From NCBI GenBank assembly GCA_010692635.1, contig JAAHGL010000022.1, positions 1 to 64,000 of the forward strand: 64,000 nt of DNA, written 5' to 3'. The translations under genes were made by a program, and so were the position numbers. The notes under the pieces are model-generated. The model did not search any database and was not told the origin of the DNA. It worked only from the letters and a program-made list of their open reading frames with translations. Shown one piece after another: positions 27,731 to 37,233 of this stretch. Source of the stretch: Symploca sp. SIO2C1 (GTDB lineage: Bacteria; Cyanobacteriota; Cyanobacteriia; Cyanobacteriales; Coleofasciculaceae). How positions within the stretch are numbered: the first letter of the stretch is position 1; each line of letters starts with the position of its first letter.

Positions 27731-29005
27731 CTAACAGCAAGAACTCAGAGGACAATGAAGATTCCCTAGTTCCCTGGCTGCACTTGCTCCAGTAACTTGA
27801 GGCAGATTGCCAGGTATACCTAGAAAGCGCCAATGAGCCAAAACTGCAAAAGCGATTGCCTCTTTGAAGTCTCCGTTTACTCCAACCTCATCAGTGGTTA
27901 ATACTTGTACGGGTGCTAAGAGAGTTTGCAGACGCTCCTTCAAATAGAGATTACGACTACCACCACCACATAAGAGAACCTCGTCCGGCATCTGGGGCAA
28001 AAAATGACGGTAGCTATCTACAATTGAGGCAGCTGTTAGTTCGGTTAGCGTTGCTAGCATGTCAGCAGTGCTTAGATTATAACTGGAACCCATTGCCAAG
28101 CACTGATTTAGGTAGTCAGCACTAAATAACTCTCGTCCCGTAGATTTGGGTGGCGGTAGCTGGAAGAAATCTTGGCTGAGTAGTAATTCTACCAAAGCAT
28201 CCGACTTAATTCCACTAGCAGCCCAACTACCATCTCGATCATAGGTTTGCCTACCATTAGTGAAATGCTCTACGGCTAAATCTAATAGTGCATTACCAGG
28301 ACCAGTATCCCAGCCACATACTAATTCTGTCCAGTTACCTTGAGATGCTGGTAGGTAAGTAACATTACCAATGCCACCAATATTTTGGATACATCGGTGC
28401 TTCGTCGGATGACTTAGTAAATAAGCATCTACTTTTGGTACCAGTGGAGCCCCCTGTCCCCCAGCTGCAATGTCAGCAGCCCGGAAATTGCTAACAGTTT
28501 TGATTCCAGTTAGTTGAGCAATTACTTCTCCTCGTCCTAACTGGAGACTGTATCCTAAAGCGTTCGTCAATAAACCGGGTTGCTTTTGGGGAAATACTGA
28601 TATTTCGCTGTTGTTCTCACGAGAAACCGGGTTTCTGAGAACATTAGAGTTAATTGGCGGCTGGTGGTAGACAGTTTGTCCGTGAGAGCCAATTAAATCA
28701 GCAGGAGAGTTGCCTACCTGAATTTCTTGGGCAGCCTGAGCAAATTGTAAAGCGATCGCATCATCCAGTGTGGCTAACTCTACCATTGAGATAGCTTTAC
28801 CTGCACAGACTTCCAGAATTTGCTCTCTTAGTGTTTTGGGGTAGGGATAAGTGGCACTAGCTACTAGTTCAACCTTTAAATCCACATCAGTACCAGCAAT
28901 CTCTACTAATGCAGCATCAATACCATCTACCGATGTACCACTTATTAAACCAATTACACGGGTAACATGCTCTTCTTGAGAGGATAATCCATACTCATTA
29001 CTCAT
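27731..29005 (-). CDS. anmK: Anhydro-N-acetylmuramic acid kinase
   Basis: AnmK phosphorylates 1,6-anhydro-MurNAc in peptidoglycan recycling. The N-terminal [18 protein letters not shown], the GSHGQTVYH segment and GWDTGPGN are family hallmarks of this ASKHA kinase. At 424 aa it is longer than the usual ~370-390. Part of the excess is a ~30-residue stretch (about residues 118-147) that contains two AACCCGGTTT units and looks like an in-frame repeat insertion. The ATG at 29005 lies within an ATGAGTA heptamer array, so the true start could shift to a later codon. Confidence 0.92.
   Translation of the reverse strand: MSNEYGLSSQEEHVTRVIGLISGTSVDGIDAALVEIAGTDVDLKVELVASATYPYPKTLREQILEVCAGKAISMVELATLDDAIALQFAQAAQEIQVGNSPADLIGSHGQTVYHQPPINSNVLRNPVSRENNSEISVFPQKQPGLLTNALGYSLQLGRGEVIAQLTGIKTVSNFRAADIAAGGQGAPLVPKVDAYLLSHPTKHRCIQNIGGIGNVTYLPASQGNWTELVCGWDTGPGNALLDLAVEHFTNGRQTYDRDGSWAASGIKSDALVELLLSQDFFQLPPPKSTGRELFSADYLNQCLAMGSSYNLSTADMLATLTELTAASIVDSYRHFLPQMPDEVLLCGGGSRNLYLKERLQTLLAPVQVLTTDEVGVNGDFKEAIAFAVLAHWRFLGIPGNLPQVTGASAARELGNLHCPLSSCC
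28566..28655 (-). repeat. In-frame AACCCGGTTT repeat insertion within anmK
   Basis: Two direct copies of AACCCGGTTT about 50 bp apart lie inside the anmK reading frame (minus strand), between the conserved [12 protein letters not shown] and [11 protein letters not shown] segments. The same AACCCGGTTT core occurs as an inverted pair in intergenic DNA at 56548-56622. Confidence 0.55.
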
Positions 29006-29058
29006 TACTCATTACTCTTGAGAAACTAGGGAATTGGGAATTGGGAATTGGGAATTGG
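28990..29058. repeat. ATTACTC and AATTGGG heptamer arrays
   Basis: ATTACTC units (28992-29016) overlap the anmK start codon, and AATTGGG units follow at about 29031-29058. Confidence 0.85.
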
Positions 29059-29184
29059 GAAAGATATTGTTTCTCTTATTCGTAGGGAAAACTCTTGTTC
29101 CTCCTGCCCTCTGCCTCCTGCCTTCTAATGCTCATTACTCCTTCCTGACCAGATTTTATAACTTAAGCGTGAAAAGTCAGAACC

Positions 29185-30000
29185 TTAACGCAGAAGTGCT
29201 CTCCAAGTCGCAGGACCGACAACTCCATCTGGTTCCAAGCGGAAGTTACTTTGAGCTGCTTTAACCGCTGCTAATGTTTCTGAGCCAAAAACCCCATCCG
29301 CTTCTCCCTGCAAAAACCCAAGGGATCTGAGCCGATCTTGCAACCGTGATATAGCTGAACCTCGCATACCTTCTTTGAGAATTGGTAAATCAATAGATGT
29401 GGGCTGAGGGTTCGCCGCTGTCTGCGAGATGGTAGCGGAGTTGTTCTGAGCAGGACTATTCCTTTTAGGGGTTGTTTGCAATGCACTAGGAATGGGGAAA
29501 GAAGATGCGGAGTTATCTGAGGAAGTAGCAGCAGGTAAAGTAGGTCTTGCTGGATTATTAGGAATGAGGGGAGGGGGATTCAGATTGGTTGGGTTATTGG
29601 GAGTAATGGGAGTAGAGTTTACAGCCGATGGTGTACTGGGAAACAAATGATCCCAAGTAGTAGGACCGGTGATACCATCGACAGTGATACCTGCTGTTTG
29701 CTGGAATAAAGAGACGGCGCTTGCGGTACTTTCGGCATAGATACCATCTACAGCACCAGTGTAGTAGCCCAAAAGCTGGAGAGCTGCCTGAAGTTCAGCG
29801 ACAGCCTTGCCTTCACTGCCGATGCTTAGAATTGGTCTAGTAACTGTTGCTACTGATATTCCCTGAGCAATTATCGTTGTGGCTACCTCCGTTTCAGCTG
29901 CAACTACTGGTTTTGCCAAGATTAAGGTAAGTCCACTCAACAAGCTCCAACAGACTAAACAGCTAGTATTCGCTAAACTCAGCATCATACTTTTAGCCAT
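29185..30000 (-). CDS. Secreted protein with two peptidoglycan-binding domains
   Basis: The start is taken as the ATG at 30000 (MAKSMMLSLANTS); a GTG two codons earlier is possible. The 271-aa protein has a signal peptide (about 1-33), a first PG_binding_1 domain (about 58-110: GSEGKAVAELQAALQLLGYYTGAVDGIY...), a long Pro/Asn/Ser-rich linker (about 115-200), and a second PG_binding_1 domain (about 207-271: GMRGSAISRLQDRLRSLGF). No catalytic domain is present, so it is probably a wall-binding structural protein. Confidence 0.85.
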   Translation of the reverse strand: MAKSMMLSLANTSCLVCWSLLSGLTLILAKPVVAAETEVATTIIAQGISVATVTRPILSIGSEGKAVAELQAALQLLGYYTGAVDGIYAESTASAVSLFQQTAGITVDGITGPTTWDHLFPSTPSAVNSTPITPNNPTNLNPPPLIPNNPARPTLPAATSSDNSASSFPIPSALQTTPKRNSPAQNNSATISQTAANPQPTSIDLPILKEGMRGSAISRLQDRLRSLGFLQGEADGVFGSETLAAVKAAQSNFRLEPDGVVGPATWRALLR

Positions 30001-30059
30001 AAGCACAAGTCTGCTCTATTTTATAGCAATTTACTGCACAATTATTGGTAGAATTAAGT

Positions 30060-30593
30060 TTACCGAGGACTAAACTCAATGACATCTTCCCTAATGGTGA
30101 CATCATAGCTGCCGAAAAAACCCTGTCCGAGGAGTCCAATATCCAGGAATTCGTTGATAGTCACGACAATATTGTTTGCCTCAACTCCTCCTGCTGCGAC
30201 GGAGTTCACACGACCAAAGGCAACTGGTACTAAGCCACCAGCTGTTTCTGAAATCCCAACCCCCTCCTTTTTGACTTTTAAAGCAGCTGCCATCTGAGGA
30301 GTGATTGCTACCCCAGAAGCACCGGTATCAAACAACATTTCAAAGGTTTTTGTGCCATTAAAAGTCACATCAACTACAGGAATGTTGGCTACTCTACGTT
30401 TGATCGGAACTTGTAGCTCCCCAGTTCCGGGTTGTCCGATACCACAAAGTTCCCCAAGGTCGATGACATTACCGTTGTCATCGGTCATAAAACATGGTAT
30501 TCCTTCTTGGGAATGGGCAACTGTAGGAATCAAGGAAATTCCTGCGATCGCAATTAACCCCGTCAGTAATTTTTTTGGTAAATACTGTTTCAC
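30060..30593 (-). CDS. Secreted retropepsin-like aspartic protease
   Basis: The 177-aa protein has a signal peptide (about 1-28, ending AHS), then a clan AA protease domain with the catalytic MLFDTGASGVAIT at about residues 88-100 and a second GLLGQGFFGSYDVTI segment near the C-terminus. Single-domain enzymes of this type (TIGR02281/PerP-like) act as dimers in the periplasm. It is 53 bp after the start of the PG-binding gene on the same strand; common regulation is possible. Confidence 0.85.
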   Translation of the reverse strand: MKQYLPKKLLTGLIAIAGISLIPTVAHSQEGIPCFMTDDNGNVIDLGELCGIGQPGTGELQVPIKRRVANIPVVDVTFNGTKTFEMLFDTGASGVAITPQMAAALKVKKEGVGISETAGGLVPVAFGRVNSVAAGGVEANNIVVTINEFLDIGLLGQGFFGSYDVTIREDVIEFSPR

Positions 30594-30715
30594 TGATATA
30601 GCTCAATTTGTATAGGAATACAGTCAACTACAAGTTGAAGTTGGAATATTCCGGATTTCCTACTCAATTGTTCCTACCACGGTTCAAACCATGCGCAACA
30701 TAATTTCAAATTTCT

Positions 30716-32119
30716 TTACCTCAGCAAAGGATCAACTTCCAAATTACCGTTTGGCCACAACACTACCCGAAACTGAGCAAGGGGTTCTTTGGGTACTAAT
30801 CCTTCAGTACCAATACCAGCTGCTTCTGGTTTGAGCAGCTCTTCTAGGGGTGTTTCTTCAATATAATCCCAACCTGATTGATTCGTTGGCTCATAGTCAG
30901 CAATGACCCCATCTTCAGTAACACCAACTCGATAAGCTAGTTCCCTTTGGGCAAGCTTACTTCCTTCCCAGCGATTGCGAAGGGTTTCTGTTAGTTGCTC
31001 ATCCAAATCACTAATCAACTCAGAGTCAGTCATTTCTGGTCCTAAACCTGGTTCACCCTTATAACCGAGCCAGGGACTTACTTCCAGGATACCAGTATTA
31101 TTAAACACCACTCGGAATGAAGCTAGTGGTTCATTATTGTCGGCAGTGGGGGTGTAGAGTAACTCAGGTAGGGGAGTTTCGTCCGCCGCATCAATATCTG
31201 TATCATCATTGGCTGGTTTGTAGCCAACAATTTCTCCATCCTTGCCCACGCTAACGCGATAGGACAAATTTTGCTCCAACTCTCCTCGATTCTCCCAAGC
31301 TTGATTAACTTTTTTGTAAAGAGACCGCTCCAAAAAACGCACCTCAGTCGGCTCAGTTATCTCCGATTGGAGGGCCTCCTCTAGTTCAGTGGTGGTGGGG
31401 GGAGTCGGAGAAGGTTCGGTTGCCTGCTCTTCACTAGTGTTTTCACTAGAGGTTTCCTCGGTGGTTGCTGGTTTAGGTTCCGGCATCTCTGGAATAGGCA
31501 CGAAGAATAAAGCAACTGCTGCTAATACCAAACTAGTCATTCCCAGTGCTACTGGTGCCGCTCGTTCTGCCACGGGTATTTCAGCTTTGCGATAGCGCCT
31601 GGAGACTGGCTCTATTCCCACATAAATATCTGGTAGGGTGCGCCCATCTGCCAGAAACTGATCTATTGCCTCCACCAAGTCGAACAGCTGTACTGTTGTT
31701 AAATCAATCTTTAGTGATTTTCCTGGCTCCTTCTGAGCAGAAGACGTTTCTGAAGCCAGATCTACACCAGAGCTAGCAAGAGGAGCCTCAGCAGTCGCTA
31801 GCTGTGTTAATCGGTGCAAGTTCTTCTCCTCAGCTTTCTCCAATTGCACCATTACTGACTTATCCCCATCTAGTTTTGGATGGGACACTTGACTCAAACA
31901 TTCCTGAGCATAGCGACTAACAGCACTCACCAGACTTTCAAAAAAGTCTCGCCCTCCCTCAAGAAGGTACTCCTGATTAGGAAAATGGCATTGTGCATTG
32001 ACCAGAATAGTCATCAAGGGTCTAGGATCAAGCTGACCATTAGGTGTAGCATTAGGGTCGCTCAAGCCTTCTAGGATAAGCGTGCAGTTAGGTAGACTAT
32101 ACTGGCGTCGAATTGTCAT
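30716..32119 (-). CDS. DUF4335 protein
   Basis: The 467-aa protein begins MTIRRQYSLPNCTLILEGLSD, the DUF4335 start, with the conserved N-terminal domain over about 1-180. A predicted membrane helix (about 185-205: APVALGMTSLVLAAVALFFV) separates it from a Glu/Pro/Thr-rich linker and two related C-terminal modules (about 265-355 and 365-467), each with a YRVGV-type strand, a PLPELLYTP/PLEELLKP segment and an ASFRVVF/AQFRVVL strand. Function unknown. It is encoded next to a DUF3038 gene, as is usual in cyanobacteria. Confidence 0.85.
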   Translation of the reverse strand: MTIRRQYSLPNCTLILEGLSDPNATPNGQLDPRPLMTILVNAQCHFPNQEYLLEGGRDFFESLVSAVSRYAQECLSQVSHPKLDGDKSVMVQLEKAEEKNLHRLTQLATAEAPLASSGVDLASETSSAQKEPGKSLKIDLTTVQLFDLVEAIDQFLADGRTLPDIYVGIEPVSRRYRKAEIPVAERAAPVALGMTSLVLAAVALFFVPIPEMPEPKPATTEETSSENTSEEQATEPSPTPPTTTELEEALQSEITEPTEVRFLERSLYKKVNQAWENRGELEQNLSYRVSVGKDGEIVGYKPANDDTDIDAADETPLPELLYTPTADNNEPLASFRVVFNNTGILEVSPWLGYKGEPGLGPEMTDSELISDLDEQLTETLRNRWEGSKLAQRELAYRVGVTEDGVIADYEPTNQSGWDYIEETPLEELLKPEAAGIGTEGLVPKEPLAQFRVVLWPNGNLEVDPLLR

Positions 32120-32245
32120 CAGATCTTTTTACTGAAGACTCCCATTACAACTAATTACTAGGTTAACGCGACAGGAAAGTGGGGGAGTGTATATCACCTT
32201 CCAGTAAGCACAATCGCCTATATTCATCTTACTTGCTAAATGCAT

Positions 32246-32872
32246 CTAAACTTCTCCATCAAATAGGCTAGACCAAAATCGCTGCATCCCAGAAGTTCCA
32301 GTACAAAACAGCAGCTTACTCAACAATAAGAGTGCCAACTCATTTAACTTCTCGTCAGAAGAACTGTAAGTAGCCACTTTCGCTCGGCGCGGATTCATAC
32401 GGCTACGGAAATGAGCCCGGAATCTTTCGAGATACTCAGACAAGCGAAAATGGTTGTCGAGGGGAATCTGCTTTTCGTTCAATTGTTGATCAGCTAGTAG
32501 CAGCTGCCGAATCAAAACAGTCATTCTGCGTGCTAGATGACAGGAAATGAGCACTAACGCCTTTGCTTGCTCCAGTTCTAAGGGATTGCGACTGTAGGAG
32601 CGCCGCCAAGGATTACTACAGCGCAGACGCCACAGAACAACACGATTTTTGATAATGTCCTGGAGTTCTAGCTCCTTGGCTACCAACAGCATCTCTTCAG
32701 AACCCCCCAGTTCCAAAGATTCAATCGCGAGTAGCATCAGATCAATCTGCTGCCGAGTTCGTGGTGGACAATACTGCTCTGAGAGCGCTGGGTCAGCTAA
32801 ACTATCCAGGATCATTGGTTTTGACTCGGCAGGAGGACTATTGGTCAGCATTAAACTCACAGGTTGATTCAT
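32246..32872 (-). CDS. DUF3038 protein
   Basis: The 208-aa, helix-rich protein carries the DUF3038 core (about 35-195: RQQIDLMLLAIESLELGGSE, then LVLISCHLARRM). No catalytic motif is visible. DUF3038 and DUF4335 genes are regular neighbours in cyanobacteria, suggesting a shared but unknown function. The gap of 126 bp to the DUF4335 gene makes one transcript plausible. Confidence 0.85.
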   Translation of the reverse strand: MNQPVSLMLTNSPPAESKPMILDSLADPALSEQYCPPRTRQQIDLMLLAIESLELGGSEEMLLVAKELELQDIIKNRVVLWRLRCSNPWRRSYSRNPLELEQAKALVLISCHLARRMTVLIRQLLLADQQLNEKQIPLDNHFRLSEYLERFRAHFRSRMNPRRAKVATYSSSDEKLNELALLLLSKLLFCTGTSGMQRFWSSLFDGEV

Positions 32873-33016
32873 TAGGGATTTTGTTTGTACTGGCTTCTCT
32901 CAAGAAAATGTCCAGTGGATCGGGAGGATGTAAACTAACTTAATTGTGACATTGGCTTTTCCAGTTTTTGATGTTACCTAATGTAAAACAGCACAGAAAG
33001 TGAGTTCTACCTGTCG

Positions 33017-33535
33017 ATGGATTTAAAGTCTTTAATTCGAGATATCCCGGACTTTCCCAAACCAGGAATTGTGTTTCGAGACATCACTACCCTACTAAGC
33101 AATCCCGAAGGACTGCGCTACACCATTGATATTCTTGCCCAAAATTGTCAAGATGCAGGACTAAGAGCTGATTACGTGGTAGGAATCGAATCCCGTGGTT
33201 TTATTTTTGGTGTCCCCTTGGCCTACCAAATAGGAGCTGGGTTTATCCCTGTCCGTAAACCAGGCAAGTTACCAGCAGCAGTACAAAGAGTTGAATATCA
33301 ATTGGAGTATGGCACAGACCAGGTAGAAATGCATCAAGATGCTTTTCAAGCTGGTAGTCGGGTTTTGATTGTGGATGATTTAATGGCTACAGGAGGTACT
33401 GCAGCGGCTACAGCTAAGTTAGTACAACAAACTGGCGGTGAACTAGTAGGCTTCGGCTTTATCATTGAGCTACCAGAGTTGGGAGGACGCCAGAAGTTGC
33501 CGGAAGTACCAATCATTACATTGATTGAATATTAG
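33017..33535 (+). CDS. apt: Adenine phosphoribosyltransferase
   Basis: This salvages adenine to AMP using PRPP. The 172-aa protein matches the family length and shows [18 protein letters not shown] near the N-terminus and the PRPP-binding motif [16 protein letters not shown] at about residues 115-130. ATG start at 33017, divergent from the DUF3038 gene. Confidence 0.95.
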   Translation: MDLKSLIRDIPDFPKPGIVFRDITTLLSNPEGLRYTIDILAQNCQDAGLRADYVVGIESRGFIFGVPLAYQIGAGFIPVRKPGKLPAAVQRVEYQLEYGTDQVEMHQDAFQAGSRVLIVDDLMATGGTAAATAKLVQQTGGELVGFGFIIELPELGGRQKLPEVPIITLIEY

Positions 33536-33564
33536 TCATTGGTAATTGGTCATTAGTCATTAGT

Positions 33565-33606
33565 ACAAAGGACAAACAACAAATAACAAACAACAAATAA
33601 CAAATG
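33565..33606. repeat. AACAAAT-type heptamer array at a gene start
   Basis: Tandem AACAAAT/AACAAAC units run directly into the ATG of the DppB-type permease (ACAAATGACAAATA), occupying the ribosome-binding region. Confidence 0.8.
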
Positions 33607-34632
33607 ACAAATAAAACTTGGAATTGGCTAAAAATGTTGGTCACTAGTGAGACGTTTCTTTATGTGATGAAGCGTCTATTACAAGGACTGTTGACCTTAT
33701 TGTTAGCCTCTGCTCTGAGTTTTTTGATTATTCAATTTGCACCGGGAGATTATCTAGATACCCTCAGGCAGAATCCTAAAATTTCCCCTGAACGCATCGA
33801 AGAGCTAAAACAGCAATTTGGTCTAGATCAGCCAGGATACATCCAATATTGGCGCTGGCTAGGGCGAGTAGTCACTAAATTTGACTTTGGTACCAGCTTT
33901 GTCTATTTTCGACCCGTGTCAGAGTTGCTGGTAGAGCGGATGGGGGCAACTTTACTGCTGGCAATTTCTTCGATTATTGTCACTTGGGCGATCGCTATTC
34001 CTTTAGGAATTATTGCTGCAGTTAAGCAAAATCGTGCTACTGACCGCATTTTGCAAGTAATGAGCTACACAGGTCAAGGTTTTCCTAGCTTTATCACTGC
34101 TCTGGTGCTACTCATCCTGGCTCAAAATCTTTCCCCTCTCTTTCCTGTAGGGGGCATGACTAGTATTAATCACGCCGATTTATCCTCTCTAGGCAAGGTT
34201 TTGGATATTGCTTGGCATATGATTTTACCAACAATTGCTCTTTCTATCACTAGCTTTGCTGGTTTACAGCGAATTACTAGAGGACAATTGCTAGAAGTGC
34301 TGCGTCAAGACTACATTCAAACTGCTCGCGCCAAAGGACTTCCAGAAAATAGAGTCCTCTATATCCATGCTCTGCGCAACGCCATTAATCCTTTAATTAC
34401 TATTCTCGGCTTTGAATTTGCTAGTTTACTCAGTGGCTCGTTTATCGCTGAATATTTCTTTAATTGGCCTGGTTTAGGGCGTCTAATTTTGCAAGCAGTG
34501 ACTGCTCAAGATATTTATTTAGTGATGGCAAGTTTGATGATGGGGGCTCTGATGTTGATTGTGGGGAATTTGTTAGCAGACTTATTACTCAAAGTAGTTG
34601 ACCCCCGGATTCGTCTGGAAGATCTTAAATAG
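33604..34632 (+). CDS. DppB/OppB-type ABC transporter permease
   Basis: The 342-aa protein has six predicted membrane segments. The N-terminal LLQGLLTLLLASALSFLIIQFAPGD and the cytoplasmic EAA loop (LEVLRQDYIQTARAKGLPENRVLYIHALRNA, about 235-262) are typical of peptide/nickel/opine importer permeases. Partner permease, ATPase and binding-protein genes are not in the window, as is common in cyanobacteria where these genes are scattered. The start lies in a heptamer array, so the first ~15 residues are uncertain. Confidence 0.9.
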   Translation: MTNKTWNWLKMLVTSETFLYVMKRLLQGLLTLLLASALSFLIIQFAPGDYLDTLRQNPKISPERIEELKQQFGLDQPGYIQYWRWLGRVVTKFDFGTSFVYFRPVSELLVERMGATLLLAISSIIVTWAIAIPLGIIAAVKQNRATDRILQVMSYTGQGFPSFITALVLLILAQNLSPLFPVGGMTSINHADLSSLGKVLDIAWHMILPTIALSITSFAGLQRITRGQLLEVLRQDYIQTARAKGLPENRVLYIHALRNAINPLITILGFEFASLLSGSFIAEYFFNWPGLGRLILQAVTAQDIYLVMASLMMGALMLIVGNLLADLLLKVVDPRIRLEDLK

Positions 34633-34660
34633 AGTTTGATAAATTCAGCTAATAGCTAAT

Positions 34661-34704
34661 GGATAATTGATAATTGATAATTGATAATTGATAATTGATA
34701 ATTG
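34661..34704. repeat. ATAATTG heptamer array
   Basis: About six tandem ATAATTG units fill the gap between the permease and DUF561 genes. Confidence 0.85.
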
Positions 34705-34749
34705 TCAATTATCCATTGGTAAACTGTTCACTGGTTAGTGTGAATAATT

Positions 34750-35499
34750 ATGGTTATGCATCCTCAACTAGAGCAAGTATTTGACCAAGGTCGAGTTCTG
34801 AAAGTCATTAGCGGCTTGAATAACTTTGACCCCAAGCGCGTTGCTGCCACCGTCAAGGCAGCTGACAGAGGTGGTGCTAGTTTCGTAGATATCGCTGCTG
34901 CTCCAGCTTTGGTAAGATTAGCGCGAGAGTTGACTAATTTACCTATTTGTGTATCAGCAGTAGAACCAAAGCAATTTGCGATCGCTGTTGAAGCTGGTGC
35001 TGATCTAATCGAAATTGGTAACTTTGATAGCTTTTACGCTCAGGGACGGCGGTTTGAAGCAGAAGAAGTGCTGGCATTGACTAAGGAAACGCGATCGCTT
35101 CTACCGAAAATCACCCTATCTGTTACCGTTCCCCACATTCTAGAGCTAGATCAGCAAGTGCAACTAGCTGAAGAATTGGTGCAAGCAGGTGCTGACATGA
35201 TCCAAACAGAAGGTGGTACTAGTAGCAAGCCCAGCTCAGCTGGAACATTGGGTTTAATTGAAAAAGCTGCACCTACCTTAGCCGCAGCTTATGAAATTTC
35301 CCGTGTTGTTACTGTGCCAGTACTATGTGCTTCTGGTTTGTCGAATGTGACAGCACCAATGGCAATTGCTGCTGGTGCCAAAGGTGTTGGTGTCGGTTCT
35401 GCCATCAATCAATTGGATAATGAAGTGGCAATGGTTGCTGCTGTTCGTAGCTTAGTGGAAGCTTTAGCAACAGTTCCCTACAACCGCATCCGCGTATAA
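34750..35499 (+). CDS. DUF561 TIM-barrel-like protein
   Basis: The 249-aa protein matches the DUF561 family of cyanobacteria and plastids: HPQLEQVFDQGRVLKVISGLNNFD at the start, PICVSAVEPKQF, ADLIEIGNFDSFYAQGRRF, and a phosphate-binding-like GAKGVGVGSAINQL near residue 220. The strand/helix alternation with Gly-rich turns suggests a TIM-barrel enzyme. Its substrate is not known to me. A second ATG at 34756 is equally possible as start. Confidence 0.85.
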   Translation: MVMHPQLEQVFDQGRVLKVISGLNNFDPKRVAATVKAADRGGASFVDIAAAPALVRLARELTNLPICVSAVEPKQFAIAVEAGADLIEIGNFDSFYAQGRRFEAEEVLALTKETRSLLPKITLSVTVPHILELDQQVQLAEELVQAGADMIQTEGGTSSKPSSAGTLGLIEKAAPTLAAAYEISRVVTVPVLCASGLSNVTAPMAIAAGAKGVGVGSAINQLDNEVAMVAAVRSLVEALATVPYNRIRV

Positions 35500-35539
35500 A
35501 AGATTATCTCAAAAGTCCCTATGCTGAAGGGGTGACAAA

Positions 35540-35669
35540 GGGTGAGGTGAAAAAAGGTGTGGGAGAGCTTTTTTGAGTAATGAGTAATGAGTAATGAGTA
35601 ATGAGGGTCGAAACTTTTGTCAAATCCTCTTTCCTTCTACCTCCTAGCTCCTCAGGAGCCTCCTGCCTC
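35540..35669 (+). mobile_element. GGGTGAGGTGAAA-family MITE-like element, copy 2 (3' truncated)
   Basis: It begins GGGTGAGGTGAAAAAAGGTG, then GAGAGCTTTTTTGAG and four TAATGAG units, then AACTTTTGTCAAATCCTC. The right terminal repeat seen in the 41373 copy is missing, and the TTG start of the following SGNH gene lies where it would be. Confidence 0.65.
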
Positions 35670-35674
35670 TCAAC

Positions 35675-36589
35675 TTGGAATTATTGACTCTAAGCAGAAG
35701 GCGGGTGTTTTTGGGTAAAAACAGAGTTGAAAATTCAGTGTCCATCCACTTAAAAAATTATCCCGGTTGGGCGATTTTCTCTCTAGCTGTCAATGGGCTG
35801 CTGGTACTGGGGATCGCTTGGTTGCTCCTGCGGGAGTATCATTTGTCTGCGTCTTCAACTGTCAGTTCTTCTGCTGCGACTGCTCACTTAGCTGAACCGA
35901 AGCCAACATCTAAACCCAAGCCACAATTGGGAGTTCGCCACAAACTGAATTACCAGCAGTGGGTAGAGTTATTAGCTCACGAAGCTCAAGCCGTAAGAAA
36001 CCAACAGCCGGAACATTTAACCATACTGGCGGGAGATTCCTTGAGTCTCTGGTTCCCTCCTGAATTATTAACCTCAGAAACAACCTGGCTCAATCAGGGA
36101 ATTTCTGGGGAAACTTCAGCTGGATTGCTCAATCGCATAGATTTGTTGGATGATACCTATCCCAGTGTCGTTTTTGTGATGATCGGTATCAACGATTTAA
36201 TTCGGGGAGTGGCAGGGGAAACCATAGTAGCAAACCAACAGCTGACAATTCGTCACTTGCGTCAAGCTCACCCCCAAGCTCAAGTAGTTGTCCAGTCAAT
36301 TTTGCCCCACAGTGCAGAAAAAGCAACTTGGGAAGGACGCGATCGCCTTTTATCTATTCCTAATAGGAATATCCAGGAAATTAACGAGCAGCTTAAAGAG
36401 ATTGCTCAAATTGAAGGAGCTATCTATCTAGAACTCTATCCTCTTTTTGCTGACAGTGATGGTACCCTCAAAACGGAGCTCAGTACCGATGGCTTACACC
36501 TCAATCAACAAGGTTATCAGGTTTGGAGCTATGCTCTACAAGTCCTCAATCAGGTTTTATTGGACAGTGAACAGTTATCATTAAACTGA
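35675..36589 (+). CDS. SGNH/GDSL-family hydrolase with N-terminal membrane anchor
   Basis: The frame opens at a TTG (35675) right after a MITE remnant; a GTG at 35738 (VSIHLKNYPGWAIF) is an alternative, so the first ~21 residues are doubtful. A membrane helix (about 32-52) is followed by a Ser/Pro linker and the SGNH domain (about 110-295): block I LAGDSLSLWF, block II GISGETSAG, block III MIGINDLIRG, block V STDGLHLNQQGY. The catalytic Ser, Gly, Asn, Asp and His are all present. It probably deacylates a lipid or envelope polysaccharide. Confidence 0.85.
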   Translation: MELLTLSRRRVFLGKNRVENSVSIHLKNYPGWAIFSLAVNGLLVLGIAWLLLREYHLSASSTVSSSAATAHLAEPKPTSKPKPQLGVRHKLNYQQWVELLAHEAQAVRNQQPEHLTILAGDSLSLWFPPELLTSETTWLNQGISGETSAGLLNRIDLLDDTYPSVVFVMIGINDLIRGVAGETIVANQQLTIRHLRQAHPQAQVVVQSILPHSAEKATWEGRDRLLSIPNRNIQEINEQLKEIAQIEGAIYLELYPLFADSDGTLKTELSTDGLHLNQQGYQVWSYALQVLNQVLLDSEQLSLN

Positions 36590-36662
36590 ATTTAGAATTT
36601 AGAATTTAGAATTTAGAATTTAGAATTTATTTTCGGCGAAAACAAACACACTTAATCCTGGA
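36588..36662. repeat. TTTAGAA heptamer array plus shared 3' segment
   Basis: About five TTTAGAA units are followed by a ~35-bp segment containing CACACTTAATCCTG. The same combination recurs at 47695-47762 after sdhA. Confidence 0.75.
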
Positions 36663-36704
36663 TTTCACTTTAACTCACATCTTGCACTATGCATCATAAA
36701 TACT

Positions 36705-36921
<217 letters not shown>

Positions 36922-36984
36922 CTTAATAACCGAAAAAAGAACAATCAATTTCAGTACTGAAACCGTCCAATCTTATCACTGCTG

Positions 36985-37029
36985 CCTGCTCCTAAGTTCC
37001 CCTCCAAGGAGGGGTTAGGGGTGGGTTGC
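36985..37029 (+). repeat. Dispersed GGAGGGGTTAGGGGTGGGTT repeat
   Basis: A short palindromic CCCCTCCAAGGAGGGG core followed by TTAGGGGTGGGTT. Other copies lie at 52212-52246 (reverse) and 56717-56752, in both cases inside CTAGTGCA-family elements. Confidence 0.7.
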
Positions 37030-37080
37030 TCCCTACCTTCACAGCTCAATTTTCTCTATTGCGTGCAAGATCTCAGTTTA

Positions 37081-37183
37081 TACCAAATCCGGTTATTGTG
37101 GGGTACTTATCAAAATCCCCAAATCTTTTCCAGACAAAGGCTTTGATTTTTTTTAATAGACCCTTGGTAAAGCGGATTTGGTA
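37081..37183. mobile_element. TACCAAATCCG-family MITE, copy 1 (103 bp)
   Basis: The ends TACCAAATCCG and CGGATTTGGTA are perfect inverted repeats, flanked by TTA on both sides. It differs by one base from the copy at 52366-52468. It ends 50 bp before the dynamin stop, directly against a TTAAGTTGACAC end of another family. Confidence 0.88.
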
Positions 37184-37233
37184 TTAAGTTGACACCAATG
37201 GTAGTTGAATCCCTACTCCAAGCTCCCCTGCCT

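Noticed and set aside
33604-34632. ABC permease considered as the missing Wzm partner
   Set aside because: It has the EAA loop and layout of peptide importers (DppB type), not of polysaccharide exporters.
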